64,000 nt of DNA from Bacteroidia bacterium (GTDB lineage Bacteria; Bacteroidota; Bacteroidia; B-17B0; Aurantibacillaceae): positions 1 through 64,000 of the forward strand of contig JAEUTQ010000018.1 in the NCBI GenBank assembly GCA_016787445.1, in the 5' to 3' direction. Each line of letters begins with the position of its first letter. The stretch's first letter is position 1. The notes beneath the pieces are model-generated. The model had not been told where the DNA came from. It made no database searches and worked only from the letters and a program-made list of their open reading frames with translations. Position numbers and translations under genes: made by a program. This document shows positions 43,831-53,956 of this stretch, piece by piece.

Positions 43831-44880
43831 TTACAAAATCAACATGGCATCGCCATACGAATAGAAGCGGTATTTTTCTTTTATCGCTTCTTTATACGCT
43901 TTCATGATTAAATCATATCCACCAAATGCACTTACCATCATTAATAAGGTAGATTCCGGCATATGGAAATTTGTGATCATGCAATTCGCAACACTGAAAT
44001 CGTATGGAGGAAACACGAATTTATTTGTCCAACCCACATACGGATTTAATTGTCCGGTTGTAGAAACAGAAGACTCAACAGCGCGCATTACAGTAGTTCC
44101 AACGGCACACACTTTTTTCTTCTTTGCCTTCGCAGTATTTACAATTTTACATGTATCCGCAGAAATTAAAGCTTCTTCGCTCTCCATTTTATGCTTGGTT
44201 AAATCTTCTACCTCAACTGATCTGAATGTTCCTAAACCAACATGCAAAGTTAATGGCGCGAAATTCACACCTTTAATTTCTAATTTCTTTAATAATTCGC
44301 GGCTAAAATGTAAACCGGCGGTTGGAGCTGCAACAGCACCTTCATTTTTTGCAAACACAGTTTGATAGCGATCTATATCACTCTCTTCTGCTTTACGCTT
44401 AATGTATTTTGGAAGTGGTGTTTCTCCTAAATCATATAATACCTTACGGAATTCTTCATAAGAACCGTCATATAAAAAACGTAATGTTCTTCCGCGAGAA
44501 GTTGTGTTATCAATTACCTCAGCTACTAAACTATCGTTTTCGCCAAAATATAATTTATTACCAATACGTATTTTACGTGCCGGATCAACTAACACATCCC
44601 ACAAGCGGCTCTCAGCGCTTAACTCGCGCAATAAGAAAACTTCGATTTTTGCGCCGGTTTTCTCTTTATTACCATACATACGTGCAGGAAACACTTTCGT
44701 GTCATTCAACATCATCACATCACCTTCATCAAAATAATTAATGATGTCGCGGAATTTTTTGTGAGAAATTTTACCGGTTGCGCGATCAACCACCATTAAA
44801 CGGCTTTCGTCACGGTTTTTTGCCGGATACTCTGCCAACAATTCTTTTGGCAGATTGAATTTGAACATAGATAACTTCAT
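43831..44880 (-). CDS. queA: S-adenosylmethionine:tRNA ribosyltransferase-isomerase
   Basis: 349 residues from ATG 44880 ([20 protein letters not shown]). A longer in-frame reading from TTG 44916 is rejected. QueA transfers the ribosyl part of SAM to preQ1-modified tRNA, giving epoxyqueuosine. Family blocks: [14 protein letters not shown] near residue 25, [15 protein letters not shown] near 55, [14 protein letters not shown] near 183, [16 protein letters not shown] near 211 and [19 protein letters not shown] near 297. It is a single-gene unit between the atp terminator and its own terminator. Confidence 0.96.
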   Translation of the reverse strand: MKLSMFKFNLPKELLAEYPAKNRDESRLMVVDRATGKISHKKFRDIINYFDEGDVMMLNDTKVFPARMYGNKEKTGAKIEVFLLRELSAESRLWDVLVDPARKIRIGNKLYFGENDSLVAEVIDNTTSRGRTLRFLYDGSYEEFRKVLYDLGETPLPKYIKRKAEESDIDRYQTVFAKNEGAVAAPTAGLHFSRELLKKLEIKGVNFAPLTLHVGLGTFRSVEVEDLTKHKMESEEALISADTCKIVNTAKAKKKKVCAVGTTVMRAVESSVSTTGQLNPYVGWTNKFVFPPYDFSVANCMITNFHMPESTLLMMVSAFGGYDLIMKAYKEAIKEKYRFYSYGDAMLIL

Positions 44881-44916
44881 AGTACTTGTTTTTGTTTTTT
44901 CTTTGAAAAAGACCAA

Positions 44917-44984
44917 ATAAAAAAGGTGGCCTTATTTCATTGTTATTATTACTATGTAAGAAAAACACGAAATAAAACCACCTT
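44917..44984 (-). terminator. Probable terminator of the atp operon
   Basis: AAGGTGG (44923-44929) and TTATTTC (44932-44938) pair with GAAATAA (44969-44975) and CCACCTT (44978-44984), separated by a CC/AA mismatch, with a loop of about 30 bases. On the minus strand it is followed by TTTTTTATTT. A smaller alternative hairpin, CACGAA with TTCGTG, overlaps the distal arm. Confidence 0.6.
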
Positions 44985-45038
44985 CGTGGAATTATGCATG
45001 CATTAATCTTACGGGATTAATTACGAATTAAAGAACGG

Positions 45039-45914
45039 TTAACCATTTAATGCTTCAGCACCACCCACAATTTCCAAAATCTCCTTGGTAATTGTAGCCT
45101 GACGTGCTTTGTTGTAGGTGATTTTTAAATCACGCAACATTTCCTTGGCATTATCGGTTGCTTTATGCATTGCTGTCATACGTGCACCATGTTCTGATGC
45201 GTTTGAATCTAACAATGCTTTATAAAATTGTGTTTTTAATGAACGCGGAATTAAATCATTTACTATGAATTCCTTTCCTGGTTCATAAATATAATCTGTG
45301 CTTGTGCTTTTTCCCGATGTTGGCGGAACAATTGGTAAAAACTGCTCTGTCATTGTAATCTGAACAGCTGCATTTTTAAATTGATTGTACACCAAAATAA
45401 CTTTATCAAATTGCTTGGTAGCAAATGCCTCCATGATTTTTTCGGCTACCGGGGATGTTTTCGCAAACGACAACCCATCGAACAACTCATTTAAGTTTGA
45501 TGGTAAATCTTGTCCGCTGATAATAAAATCTGTACGTTTGAATGCATCTTGTACCTTTTTACCAATTGGTAATACGGTAACATGACAGCCGTTGAAGTCA
45601 TTCTTAATCAAACTCCAAGTACGTTTTACAATATTGGCATTAAATGCTCCGGCTAAACCGCGATTACTGCTAATCGGAATGATAAGTATATTTTTACCTC
45701 CCGCATTGCGCGCGTAGGCATTTTCAGAATTATCCAAAGAGCTGCTTACATTACTCAAAATTTCCTGAAGCTTCTCGGCAAAAGGGCGCATTTGAGTAAT
45801 TGCATCCTGAGCACGTTTCAATTTTGCAGCACTCACCATTTTCATGGCGCTGGTAATCTGCATGGTTGAACCTACTGATACAATTCTATTTCTGACTTCC
45901 TTTAAACTTGGCAT
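45039..45914 (-). CDS. atpG: F1Fo ATP synthase gamma subunit
   Basis: 291 residues. The central rotor stalk. The N-terminal helix SLKEVRNRIVSVGSTMQITSAMKMVSAAKLKRAQ and the C-terminal helix ARMTAMHKATDNAKEMLRDLKITYNKARQATITKEILEIVGGAEAL are the two coiled-coil arms that turn inside the alpha/beta ring. The intervening Rossmann-like domain has ISSNRGLAGAFN near residue 79. Last gene of the atpBEFHAG operon, 22 bases after atpA, followed by a terminator. The beta and epsilon genes (atpD, atpC) are not in the window, as is usual for this phylum. Confidence 0.97.
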   Translation of the reverse strand: MPSLKEVRNRIVSVGSTMQITSAMKMVSAAKLKRAQDAITQMRPFAEKLQEILSNVSSSLDNSENAYARNAGGKNILIIPISSNRGLAGAFNANIVKRTWSLIKNDFNGCHVTVLPIGKKVQDAFKRTDFIISGQDLPSNLNELFDGLSFAKTSPVAEKIMEAFATKQFDKVILVYNQFKNAAVQITMTEQFLPIVPPTSGKSTSTDYIYEPGKEFIVNDLIPRSLKTQFYKALLDSNASEHGARMTAMHKATDNAKEMLRDLKITYNKARQATITKEILEIVGGAEALNG

Positions 45915-45936
45915 TTTAACTAATGCGTATTATCAA

Positions 45937-47514
45937 TTATTTATACTTCGCTGATAAATCTTTGGCAACAGCCTCCAATACATTTGTAATCTCATCGGTA
46001 TACTGACCGGCTTTTAACTGATCTAAACTACCTTTATGCTTACGCTCTAATGTGTCTAAAAATTCTTTTTCGAATTCACGTACTTTATTTACAGGCACTG
46101 AACGTAATAAATTCTTAGTACCTAAATAAATAATTGCGATTTGCTGCTCAACACGTAATGGAGAGAATTGTCCTTGCTTAAGGATTTCCACGTTACGCGC
46201 ACCTTTGTCTAAGATTGATTTTGTAGCCGCATCTAAATCAGAACCGAACTTCGCGAAAGCTTCTAATTCACGGTATTGAGCCTGGTCTAATTTTAAAGTA
46301 CCTGCGACTTTTTTCATTGACTTAATTTGCGCGTTACCACCTACACGTGATACAGAGATACCTACGTTAATAGCAGGACGAACACCCGAGTTAAATAAAT
46401 TCGACTCAAGGAATATCTGTCCGTCAGTAATAGAAATTACGTTAGTTGGAATATAAGCAGATACGTCACCCGCTTGTGTTTCAATAATAGGTAAAGCCGT
46501 TAAAGAACCGCCTCCTTTTACTAACGGTCGGATAGACTCCGGCAAATCGTTCATGCTCTTTGCGATATCGTCTGATGCATTCACTTTTGCAGCACGCTCT
46601 AATAAACGGCTATGCAAATAGAATACGTCACCAGGATACGCTTCACGTCCCGGAGGGCGACGTAATAATAATGATACCTCACGATAAGCTACCGCTTGCT
46701 TTGATAAATCGTCGAATACAATTAATGCAGGACGACCGGTATCGCGGAAAAACTCACCAATAGCTGCGCCCGCAAACGGAGCGTAGAATTGCATTGGAGC
46801 AGGGTCAGAAGCATTAGCCGCTACGATGATAGTATATGGCATTGCTCCATTCTCTTCTAAAGTACGTAATACGTTAGCAACTGTAGAACCTTTTTGTCCG
46901 ATTGCAACATAGATACAATATACAGGCTTACCTGCTTCATAAAATTCTTTTTGATTAATAATTGTATCGATACAAACCGCTGTTTTTCCTGTTTGACGAT
47001 CACCAATTACTAACTCACGCTGACCACGACCAATAGGAATCATCGCGTCGATCGCTTTGATACCTGTTTGTAATGGTTCAGTTACCGGCTGACGATAGAT
47101 AACACCAGGCGCTTTACGCTCTAATGGCATTTCGTAAGTAGTTCCTGTAATCGGACCTTTACCATCAATTGGATTTCCTAAGGTATCAACTACACGACCT
47201 AACATTCCTTCACCAACTTTTAATGAAGCAATGCGACCAGTACGCTTGCAGGTTGAGCCTTCTTTAATATTATCACCAGGGCCTAATAATACCGCACCAA
47301 CATTATCTTCTTCAAGGTTCAATACAATTCCTTGTAAACCTGTTTCGAATTCAATTAATTCACCTGATTCTACTTTAGATAATCCGTAGATAAGGGCGAT
47401 ACCATCACCAATTTGTAATACGGTACCAACTTGTTCCAATTCAGTTTCACTTTTGAAACCAGATAATTGTTGTCTTAAAATTGCAGATACTTCTGCCGGT
47501 TTTACTTCTGCCAT
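45937..47514 (-). CDS. atpA: F1Fo ATP synthase alpha subunit
   Basis: 525 residues. Non-catalytic nucleotide-binding subunit of F1. P-loop [13 protein letters not shown] near residue 171. The Walker B-like [48 protein letters not shown] follows near 264, and the alpha-type [19 protein letters not shown] with the Arg finger lies near 389. Family length is normal. It lies 15 bases after atpH. Confidence 0.98.
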   Translation of the reverse strand: MAEVKPAEVSAILRQQLSGFKSETELEQVGTVLQIGDGIALIYGLSKVESGELIEFETGLQGIVLNLEEDNVGAVLLGPGDNIKEGSTCKRTGRIASLKVGEGMLGRVVDTLGNPIDGKGPITGTTYEMPLERKAPGVIYRQPVTEPLQTGIKAIDAMIPIGRGQRELVIGDRQTGKTAVCIDTIINQKEFYEAGKPVYCIYVAIGQKGSTVANVLRTLEENGAMPYTIIVAANASDPAPMQFYAPFAGAAIGEFFRDTGRPALIVFDDLSKQAVAYREVSLLLRRPPGREAYPGDVFYLHSRLLERAAKVNASDDIAKSMNDLPESIRPLVKGGGSLTALPIIETQAGDVSAYIPTNVISITDGQIFLESNLFNSGVRPAINVGISVSRVGGNAQIKSMKKVAGTLKLDQAQYRELEAFAKFGSDLDAATKSILDKGARNVEILKQGQFSPLRVEQQIAIIYLGTKNLLRSVPVNKVREFEKEFLDTLERKHKGSLDQLKAGQYTDEITNVLEAVAKDLSAKYK

Positions 47515-47529
47515 TTGCTTAAGTATTTA

Positions 47530-48084
47530 TTAATTTAAATCAGGTACATATAAGTTACCCGAAAAGTTCTTTTTTAAATCGTTTAATTTACGCTTAATAC
47601 TTGTGTCTATTTGTTTATCGTTTACAGTAAGTATAAAACCACCAATCAAACTCTTGTCAGTTTTTTCAACTAAATCAACTTCACCGTTTACACTTTCCTT
47701 TACAATTTTTAAAACCTGTGCTTTCGATGCATCATCCAGTTTTACAGCAGTAGTAATTACTGCACTGGTAATGTTTTTGAATGCTTTATACTGCTCATCG
47801 AAAGCATAAGCAATATTATCAATGAATCCTTCACGGCGCTTCTTAGCAATAATATCAAGGAAGGCCAAAGTAGTTGCAGAAATTTTTCCTTCGAAAATAG
47901 ATTTAAGAATAGCCATCTTTTTGTCTGTTTTCACAACCGGACTTTCTAACAATACAACAAACTCTCTGTTTTCTTTACAAACCTGAGCAATAAGACGCAT
48001 ATCATTGCGCACTTCTTCCAATTGCTTGGTCTCAACAGCAAGGTCGATTAATGATTTAGCGTATCTTGAAGCAACGATCATCAT
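47530..48084 (-). CDS. atpH: F1Fo ATP synthase delta subunit
   Basis: 184 residues. OSCP-type stator subunit linking the top of F1 to subunit b. The N-terminal helical domain starts ASRYAKSLIDLAVETKQLEEV, with FVVLLESPVVKTDKKMAILKSIFEGK near residue 38. The C-terminal part has LVEKTDKSLIGGFILTVNDKQIDTSIKRKLNDLKK. Two adjacent ATGs (48084, 48081) could both serve. It starts one base after the atpF stop. Confidence 0.95.
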   Translation of the reverse strand: MMIVASRYAKSLIDLAVETKQLEEVRNDMRLIAQVCKENREFVVLLESPVVKTDKKMAILKSIFEGKISATTLAFLDIIAKKRREGFIDNIAYAFDEQYKAFKNITSAVITTAVKLDDASKAQVLKIVKESVNGEVDLVEKTDKSLIGGFILTVNDKQIDTSIKRKLNDLKKNFSGNLYVPDLN

Positions 48085-48085
48085 T

Positions 48086-48601
48086 TTAGTTCAGATTTAC
48101 GTCTTTCATTAAGTTAGTTACCAATGCTTTTTGCTTATCATCAGATGAAAGCTCAGAACGCAAAATTTTCTCTGCGATTTCAATTGACAAAGTAGCTACC
48201 TGATTTTTTAATTCAGTAATTGCAGCATTTTTTTCGTTAGTGATTTGCTCACGAGCAGAAGTTAAAATACGATCAGCTTCAGATTTAGCTTTTGTCTTTG
48301 CTTCGTTGATAATAGCATCTTTTGTATCACGGGCTTCTTTTAATAAAGCATCACGCTCAGCACGAGCTTCAGCCAAAATCTTTTCATTGCCAGCTTTTAA
48401 CTCTTGCATTTCAAGCTTCGCCTTTTCTGCAGATTTTAAAGCTTCATCAATACTCTCTTCACGAGACTTAATAGCCGCTAAAATTGGTTTCCAGGCAAAT
48501 TTGCCTAACAAAACCAATAATAAAATAAACACGATGCTGGTCCAGAAGATTAAACCAACTCCCGGAGTTACTAGTGCGTTTAAGATAAATAGTGAATTCA
48601 T
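48086..48601 (-). CDS. atpF: F1Fo ATP synthase subunit b
   Basis: 171 residues. One N-terminal membrane helix (about 13-32, GLIFWTSIVFILLLVLLG) followed by FAWKPILAAIKSREESIDEALKSAEKAK, a long charged right-handed coiled coil to the end. It forms the peripheral stator. The gene is separated from atpE by 68 bases that contain a terminator-like hairpin. Confidence 0.95.
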   Translation of the reverse strand: MNSLFILNALVTPGVGLIFWTSIVFILLLVLLGKFAWKPILAAIKSREESIDEALKSAEKAKLEMQELKAGNEKILAEARAERDALLKEARDTKDAIINEAKTKAKSEADRILTSAREQITNEKNAAITELKNQVATLSIEIAEKILRSELSSDDKQKALVTNLMKDVNLN

Positions 48602-48632
48602 TTTTTATTTCTTTTAAATAATAACTTTTAAA

Positions 48633-48665
48633 AAACAGGTCCTCTGCCAACCGCAGAGGACTTTT
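48633..48665 (-). terminator. Terminator-like hairpin between atpE and atpF
   Basis: Perfect 9-base stem GTCCTCTGC (48639-48647) with GCAGAGGAC (48653-48661) around CAACC. In the minus-strand transcript it is followed within a few bases by six T. It follows the atpE stop, so it could end part of the transcripts after atpB-atpE. Confidence 0.7.
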
Positions 48666-48669
48666 GTTT

Positions 48670-48888
<219 letters not shown>

Positions 48889-48909
48889 TTATTTGTTATT
48901 ATTTGTTTA

Positions 48910-50088
48910 TTAATGTGATTCCGTTGCATGTTCACCTGAATGCGACTCGTCGTGTGAATGGTCGGCTGTGGCCGCACCAATAAACAAGGCGGTTAACATA
49001 GTGAAAATGTAAGCTTGTAAAAATGCTACTAAACACTCTAATACATCAATAAATAATGCAAAGGCTACTGATATTGGGGAAATTGCTAATGATTCGAAGA
49101 AGAAAATTAATCCCACTAAACTGATTACAATAATGTGTCCTGCTGTCATGTTCGCGAATAAACGAATCATTAAGGCGAAAGGCTTAGTTAAGATACCAAC
49201 CACTTCAATCGGAATTAATATTGGCCATAACCATTTTGGAGCAGGAGGCATTAAGATGTGATGCCAGTAAGCGCCATTAGCATTCACGTTGGTTACAATC
49301 AAAGTAATAACTGATAATACTAATGTAAACGCGATATTTCCGGTTAAGTTTGCACCAATTGGAATTAAACCAAATACGTTATTAATTAAAATTAAGAAGA
49401 AAACGGTTAAAAGGTATGGAACGTATTTTTCGTAACCGTGACCAATATTTCCCTTAGCTAAATCATCGCGCACAAAAACAATTAACGGTTCAAAGAAAGA
49501 TTGCTTTCCTGTTGGTGCAGAAGTAACACCGGTAGTTTTGTATGCTTTTGCAATTGAAGAGAAAATCAAGATTAAAACAATGGCTGAAATAAAAAGCTGA
49601 GCCACGTTTTTGGTAATTGAAAAATCAAGAGGTGCAGCGTTTTTTGGGTGCCACTCACTTCCATTTTCTTCCATCTCTAAATATTGTCCGTGAACATTTG
49701 GAGTTTCTGAAGCGTAATAAATTGTTTCTTCGAAATTCACAAAACGCTCACCGTTTTTCTCTACAACATGAGTACCATGTGTATCATGATGAAATTCTCC
49801 GGATGAAAAAACAACTAATCCGTTATTGGTTTTAAGAATTACAGGTAAAGGAATGGAAACGGCGTCGTGACCTTCACCAAATAAGTGCCAAGAGTGAGAA
49901 TCTAAAATGTGTTCGAAAGCAACTTTTGTGATATCTACTTTTTGTTCTTTGTTGTGTCCGTCTGAAACATGCACCGCGCTAGAATCACCATGGTGCTCTA
50001 ATTCGGTTGGTTCGCCGGCGGCAACCTTACCTGAAAACAGGAAAAAAAGGACTAAAAAAATCGGGAAAAATATCGCTTTTGCTCGCAT
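48910..50088 (-). CDS. atpB: F1Fo ATP synthase subunit a, with long N-terminal extension
   Basis: 392 residues from ATG 50088; a TTG form from 50100 is less likely. A signal peptide-like helix (residues 1-23) is followed by a His-rich periplasmic domain of about 140 residues. Then come about five membrane helices of subunit a. The essential Arg is in PFALMIRLFANMTAGH near 302, with the proton-path helix LECLVAFLQAYIFTMLTALFIGAA near 353. The C-terminus is again His/Asp/Glu-rich (DHSHDESHSGEH). The extended N-terminus is seen in other Bacteroidota. First gene of the operon, with a -7 box at 50128-50135. Confidence 0.95.
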   Translation of the reverse strand: MRAKAIFFPIFLVLFFLFSGKVAAGEPTELEHHGDSSAVHVSDGHNKEQKVDITKVAFEHILDSHSWHLFGEGHDAVSIPLPVILKTNNGLVVFSSGEFHHDTHGTHVVEKNGERFVNFEETIYYASETPNVHGQYLEMEENGSEWHPKNAAPLDFSITKNVAQLFISAIVLILIFSSIAKAYKTTGVTSAPTGKQSFFEPLIVFVRDDLAKGNIGHGYEKYVPYLLTVFFLILINNVFGLIPIGANLTGNIAFTLVLSVITLIVTNVNANGAYWHHILMPPAPKWLWPILIPIEVVGILTKPFALMIRLFANMTAGHIIVISLVGLIFFFESLAISPISVAFALFIDVLECLVAFLQAYIFTMLTALFIGAATADHSHDESHSGEHATESH

Positions 50089-50127
50089 GAAAAATCTCAA
50101 AAATTATCGTTCTTTAAATTTCGGGTG

Positions 50128-50135
50128 CAAATGTA
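50128..50135 (-). promoter_or_regulatory. -7 box of the atpBEFHAG operon
   Basis: The minus strand reads TACATTTG, a perfect TAnnTTTG, about 40 bases before the atpB ATG. No -33 TTTG is seen. The rest of the roughly 190-base gap to the ABC permease gene shows nothing else recognisable. Confidence 0.55.
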
Positions 50136-50288
50136 GGTATAAAATGATATTTCGAGAAATTATTTATGAAGAAAAATGGTAAAAATCCGAATTTGTTAAG
50201 GCTTGAATTTTAACTAGTTAGAATATTTGTATTACTTGCTTAGCGTGATTTTAGTCAGTTTACTGATTTTGAGCGACGAAGACGGCTT

Positions 50289-51554
50289 TTAACGCATGCG
50301 TTTATACACCTGATAGTAATAAGCTCCGCCAAAACAAGCGGCCGCGAAAACTAAAAGTTTAAATAAGTGTATCCAAATCGCCGAAAAGGAAACGCCTCTA
50401 AGAAAAACCCCGTAAAATGCTTCTAATCCCCAATTTAGCGGTGAAATTGAGCTGATGCTTTTCATGATTTCAGGCATAACAAAAGTTGGAATCCAAACTC
50501 CGCCCAAAGCAGCCAATAAAACCACAAATACAGCTCCAAATAAGGCAGCCTGATCTTGAGAGCTGGCTATGGTTCCAACTAATAAACCAAAAGCGGTAGC
50601 AGCCAATCCGGCACTCAGGGCAATACTGAATAATGTAAAATAATTTTCGCCGGTTTGTAAGGTTGGAAGTCCCATTAAAGGCAATATATATAAGCCCACG
50701 CTTAACATTAAAGCAAATTGAATCAATGAGACAATAAGATACAAGGTGATTTTTCCGGCCAAAACAAAAACATAGGACCCCGGCATTGTAAGTAATCTGA
50801 ATGCGCTTCCATCTTCCCGCTCGCGAATAATATTTCCAGATAACGGAATACAAATAAAAAACATAGCGAACATTGTCCAGGCTGGCACGTTATGCTGCAC
50901 TGAATTTGGCACCAGTGTTGATTCGTTGTTTGTTGCGTACTCTTCGCTTGTTGATACTAAAGGTTTTGTTTCCAGTGTTACTTCTTCCGATGACGGCATT
51001 AAGTCTTTCATTTCCACCTTCAAAACATCAACCATACTCTGCATTTCCAATGCTGAAACAATCCGACCAATAGCACCACTAATACTTACTTTAAAAGACT
51101 GCTTGGTGATAGGATCAAAATATAATTTCAACTGCAGCGAGGCTGTGTCAACTACAGATGGCAATGTATCTTCTGCCGGAAATAATTTTGAGATACGCTG
51201 AGATGCTTTTTCGCGTAAACGTGTTGTGCTTTTCTCGGGAATAAAAATGCCAATTAAATACTTACCTGTTGCTATGAGTTCTCGTGCCTCTTCCTGATTG
51301 ATATCCTGCTTCTGTACATCAAAAAATTTAGTCTGCTTTAAGGCTCTTTCTAATTGCACCGATAAAGAATCATGATCTTTATCCACCAATAAGAGAGGAA
51401 CAGAGGTTTCGTTTACCGACTTAAACGTTGTATCCTGTATGATTGTTACCACAAAAACCAGCGCCATTGGCATAATAAACATAATGCCCATTGCCGCCTT
51501 GTCGCGCACCAGTACTTTGTACTCTTTATATAAACTATATAATAGTTTTTTCAT
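50289..51554 (-). CDS. ABC-2 type transporter permease
   Basis: 421 residues. One helix near residues 22-40, then a large extracytoplasmic domain (about 45-225) and five further helices from about 230 (FAMFFICIPLSGNIIREREDGSAFRLLTMPGS, VVLLAALGGVWIPTFVMPEIMKSISSISPLNWGLEAFYGVF). This is the NatB/YhaP/DrrB-like ABC-2 architecture. It follows the ATPase gene by 2 bases. Placed downstream of darB and the hotdog gene, it may export or position the lipid-like dialkylresorcinol/flexirubin product; that is inference. Confidence 0.88.
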   Translation of the reverse strand: MKKLLYSLYKEYKVLVRDKAAMGIMFIMPMALVFVVTIIQDTTFKSVNETSVPLLLVDKDHDSLSVQLERALKQTKFFDVQKQDINQEEARELIATGKYLIGIFIPEKSTTRLREKASQRISKLFPAEDTLPSVVDTASLQLKLYFDPITKQSFKVSISGAIGRIVSALEMQSMVDVLKVEMKDLMPSSEEVTLETKPLVSTSEEYATNNESTLVPNSVQHNVPAWTMFAMFFICIPLSGNIIREREDGSAFRLLTMPGSYVFVLAGKITLYLIVSLIQFALMLSVGLYILPLMGLPTLQTGENYFTLFSIALSAGLAATAFGLLVGTIASSQDQAALFGAVFVVLLAALGGVWIPTFVMPEIMKSISSISPLNWGLEAFYGVFLRGVSFSAIWIHLFKLLVFAAACFGGAYYYQVYKRMR

Positions 51555-51556
51555 GT

Positions 51557-52321
51557 TTAATCCCTGAATTTCCTTCCTGTTATTTTCAGGTAAACTTCTT
51601 CTATGGTATTACAACCGTTGTTTTGTATTAATTCTTTTGTAGAACCTTCCGTTATTAATTTCCCTTCATCAATGATGGCAATGTGCGAACAAAAATCTTC
51701 AGCCTCATCCAAATGATGTGAGGTGTAAAAAATTGTCATTCCCTTTTCGCTATTCAATTTTTTTAAATAATTGATGATGGCTGTTTTGGATTGGATATCA
51801 ACTCCTACCGTAGGTTCGTCGAGAATTAATAATTGCGGATGATGTAACAATCCGGCAATTAAATTAATCCTGCGTTTCATCCCTCCAGAGAAGGTTTTTA
51901 TTAATTGATCTTTATGCTCAAATAAACCCAACACTTCCAAATTATACTTAATTCGTTGTTTTAATTCATCAGTTTCAATACCATACATGTGTCCGAGAAA
52001 CAACAAATTCTCATAAGCAGTTAACTTAGGATAAAGTGCGATTTCCTGTGGAACAACTCCAATTATTTGCTTAATCTTTTTGGAATCAACCGCTGTGTCC
52101 CAACCGTTAGTTATGATTTTTCCGTTGGTAGGAGAAAACAGTCCGCACAGCATGGAAATGAGAGTGGTTTTTCCGGCTCCGTTTGGACCTAACAAACCAA
52201 AAATACTTTGCTTAGGAATAACTAATGAAAGATCATTTACAGCAGGTCTTGGTGCGTTTTTGTACGACTTTAAAACATTTTGTATTTCTACCAAAGGGGC
52301 ACCCTGCATTTTAATCTTCAT
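51557..52321 (-). CDS. ABC transporter ATP-binding protein
   Basis: 254 residues from ATG 52321; a TTG reading from 52333 is not needed. Walker A LLGPNGAGKTTLISML near residue 42, Q-loop VPQEIALYP near 90, signature SGGMKRRINLIAGLLH near 140, Walker B LLILDEPTVGVD near 160 and H-loop YTSHHLDEAEDF near 194. It belongs to the drug/natural-product exporter (CcmA/DrrA) type and pairs with the permease that follows. It starts 20 bases after the hotdog gene. Confidence 0.93.
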   Translation of the reverse strand: MKIKMQGAPLVEIQNVLKSYKNAPRPAVNDLSLVIPKQSIFGLLGPNGAGKTTLISMLCGLFSPTNGKIITNGWDTAVDSKKIKQIIGVVPQEIALYPKLTAYENLLFLGHMYGIETDELKQRIKYNLEVLGLFEHKDQLIKTFSGGMKRRINLIAGLLHHPQLLILDEPTVGVDIQSKTAIINYLKKLNSEKGMTIFYTSHHLDEAEDFCSHIAIIDEGKLITEGSTKELIQNNGCNTIEEVYLKITGRKFRD

Positions 52322-52341
52322 TAGAGTGCACAAAAATAAGA

Positions 52342-52764
52342 TTATTCTTGTAAAAAAATCTTCATTTCACACGATGCAACAGGTTGTCCGTTACATGTGG
52401 ATGTGACAATAACCAAAGTAACATTCATTACAAAGGCTTTTATTTTAACTTCCGTGATTACTTCCGTACCCACTTTTGGAAGCTGTTGAATTTGTAAATC
52501 CTTAATATTACCAATGAAACCAACCTTTGGCGGTAAATTATGTTGACGGGCAATGTATCCAGCGTGAGCCGCGGCTGATTGCGCTAAATTTTCTGTAATT
52601 CCGGCTTCCGTTAATGCGCCATTCTCTACTAACAAATGATCCTCTTCAACCAAAAATCCTGTTTTAACACTTTCCTGCGTGCTTTCATAGATGGTATGAA
52701 CAAGACAAATAGGATTGCGTTGAGGAATGTATTCAAAAATATGTTCGCGTGTTACAAGTGCCAT
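52342..52764 (-). CDS. Hotdog-fold acyl-ACP dehydratase-like protein
   Basis: 140 residues. Single hotdog domain: N-terminal IFEYIPQRNPICLVHTIYE, a central helix with ITENLAQSAAAHAGYIA near residue 78, and GFIGNIKDLQIQQLPKVGTEV. It resembles 3-hydroxyacyl-ACP dehydratases found in aryl-polyene/flexirubin and dialkylresorcinol clusters. The FabZ catalytic His/Glu pair is not clearly conserved (N of ENLAQSAA at the helix start), so activity is uncertain. Its ATG overlaps the darB stop by one base (TAATG). Confidence 0.78.
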   Translation of the reverse strand: MALVTREHIFEYIPQRNPICLVHTIYESTQESVKTGFLVEEDHLLVENGALTEAGITENLAQSAAAHAGYIARQHNLPPKVGFIGNIKDLQIQQLPKVGTEVITEVKIKAFVMNVTLVIVTSTCNGQPVASCEMKIFLQE

Positions 52765-53903
52765 TATACAACAGTTAATAAAGCGTTAGAATAGGAGAAA
52801 CGAGCGCTCTCCGGAACAGACAAAAATATTTTCTCACCCTTCTTTAATTTCCCGCTGTTCAACAAAGCTTCAAGAGCTAAAAAGATGGATGCAGCGCCTA
52901 CATTTCCGACTTCAGGTAAATTTAAAAACCATTTATCGCGCGGCACCACTGTGTCAGTTAATTCCATCTCCGCATAAATTTTATCAGCAAAATACATACT
53001 GGAAATATGCGGCAAATAATAATCAATCTCTGAAGACTTTAAATTGTGTTTCAATAATGAAGATGCATAAGCCTTACCTCCAAACTTCACAATATTCTTA
53101 TCCAATAATTTTACATCTTGCTTTAGTGTAAAAAGTGATTTACCTAAAATATCGCTTACAGGATGATCGGCCCATCCTTTTAAACCACCATCATACTTCT
53201 CACCGCCCATATACATACACGTTTCTGCCTCGTTAGCAAAACTGTAATTTTCAATCCACTCCACTTTTAAACTAAGTGCTGAAGCATTTGGTTTACTCGT
53301 AACGTATGCAGCAGCAGCTCCATCACTTAACATCCAGCGTAAAAATTCTTTATCGAAAGCAATAATTGGATTTGCTTCTAACAACTCCAGTTTTTTATTC
53401 TCTTCTTCAAAATTCTGATGCTTCAACATGGCAGAGGTTCTTTCAGATGCAGCAACCACGGCATTCTGAGTATCACCTGAAAGCACTGATAAATAAGAAT
53501 GTTTTAGTGCGTGCATACCCGTGCAACACACGCCGCTAAAAGAAATAACCTGTGTATTTGAAGTTTCAGGAAGGAGACCATGCACCATTACTGCATGTGA
53601 TGGCGTAAGCTGATCAGGAGTAGTTGTGCCACACGTTAGTAACTCAATTTTCTTTAACTCATTCGAATCTGAAAACAGTTTCTTAATAGCATTAGCCGTT
53701 AATTGAGCATTCGTATGAGTCGCCTCTGAATTTTTAGTAAGCGCGTAATAACGGTTTTTAATTCCATTACTGCGCAAAACAATTGCCTTCGATCGCGATT
53801 TACGTCCGCCAATTACCCCAAGGTATTCCTCCATTTCATCATTTGAAACAGGTTTACCCGGTAAATAACTGGATATTTTATTTATGTAAACGCTATTAGC
53901 CAT
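52764..53903 (-). CDS. darB: DarB-like beta-ketoacyl-ACP synthase III (dialkylresorcinol condensing ketosynthase)
   Basis: 379 residues from ATG 53903. Thiolase fold of the KAS III type. Catalytic Cys is in FSGVCCTGMHALKHS near residue 138, His in YLPHISSMYFADKI near 295 and Asn in PEVGNVGAASIFLALE near 330. The N-terminus VYINKISSYLPGKPVSNDEMEEYLG is the pattern of DarB proteins, which join two beta-oxo/fatty acyl units to make dialkylresorcinol, the lipid half of flexirubin pigments. darA is the next gene upstream, with a promoter between. Confidence 0.83.
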   Translation of the reverse strand: MANSVYINKISSYLPGKPVSNDEMEEYLGVIGGRKSRSKAIVLRSNGIKNRYYALTKNSEATHTNAQLTANAIKKLFSDSNELKKIELLTCGTTTPDQLTPSHAVMVHGLLPETSNTQVISFSGVCCTGMHALKHSYLSVLSGDTQNAVVAASERTSAMLKHQNFEEENKKLELLEANPIIAFDKEFLRWMLSDGAAAAYVTSKPNASALSLKVEWIENYSFANEAETCMYMGGEKYDGGLKGWADHPVSDILGKSLFTLKQDVKLLDKNIVKFGGKAYASSLLKHNLKSSEIDYYLPHISSMYFADKIYAEMELTDTVVPRDKWFLNLPEVGNVGAASIFLALEALLNSGKLKKGEKIFLSVPESARFSYSNALLTVV

Positions 53904-53956
53904 TCTATCTCTTTTAAACAAAAGATAATTGATTTTGTTTAATTAAAGCCAGGGCA

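Noticed and set aside
44881-44916. Extension of queA to TTG 44916
   Set aside because: QueA homologues begin at MKLSxFxFxLPxELIA; the ATG at 44880 fits and the extension is Lys/Thr-rich filler.
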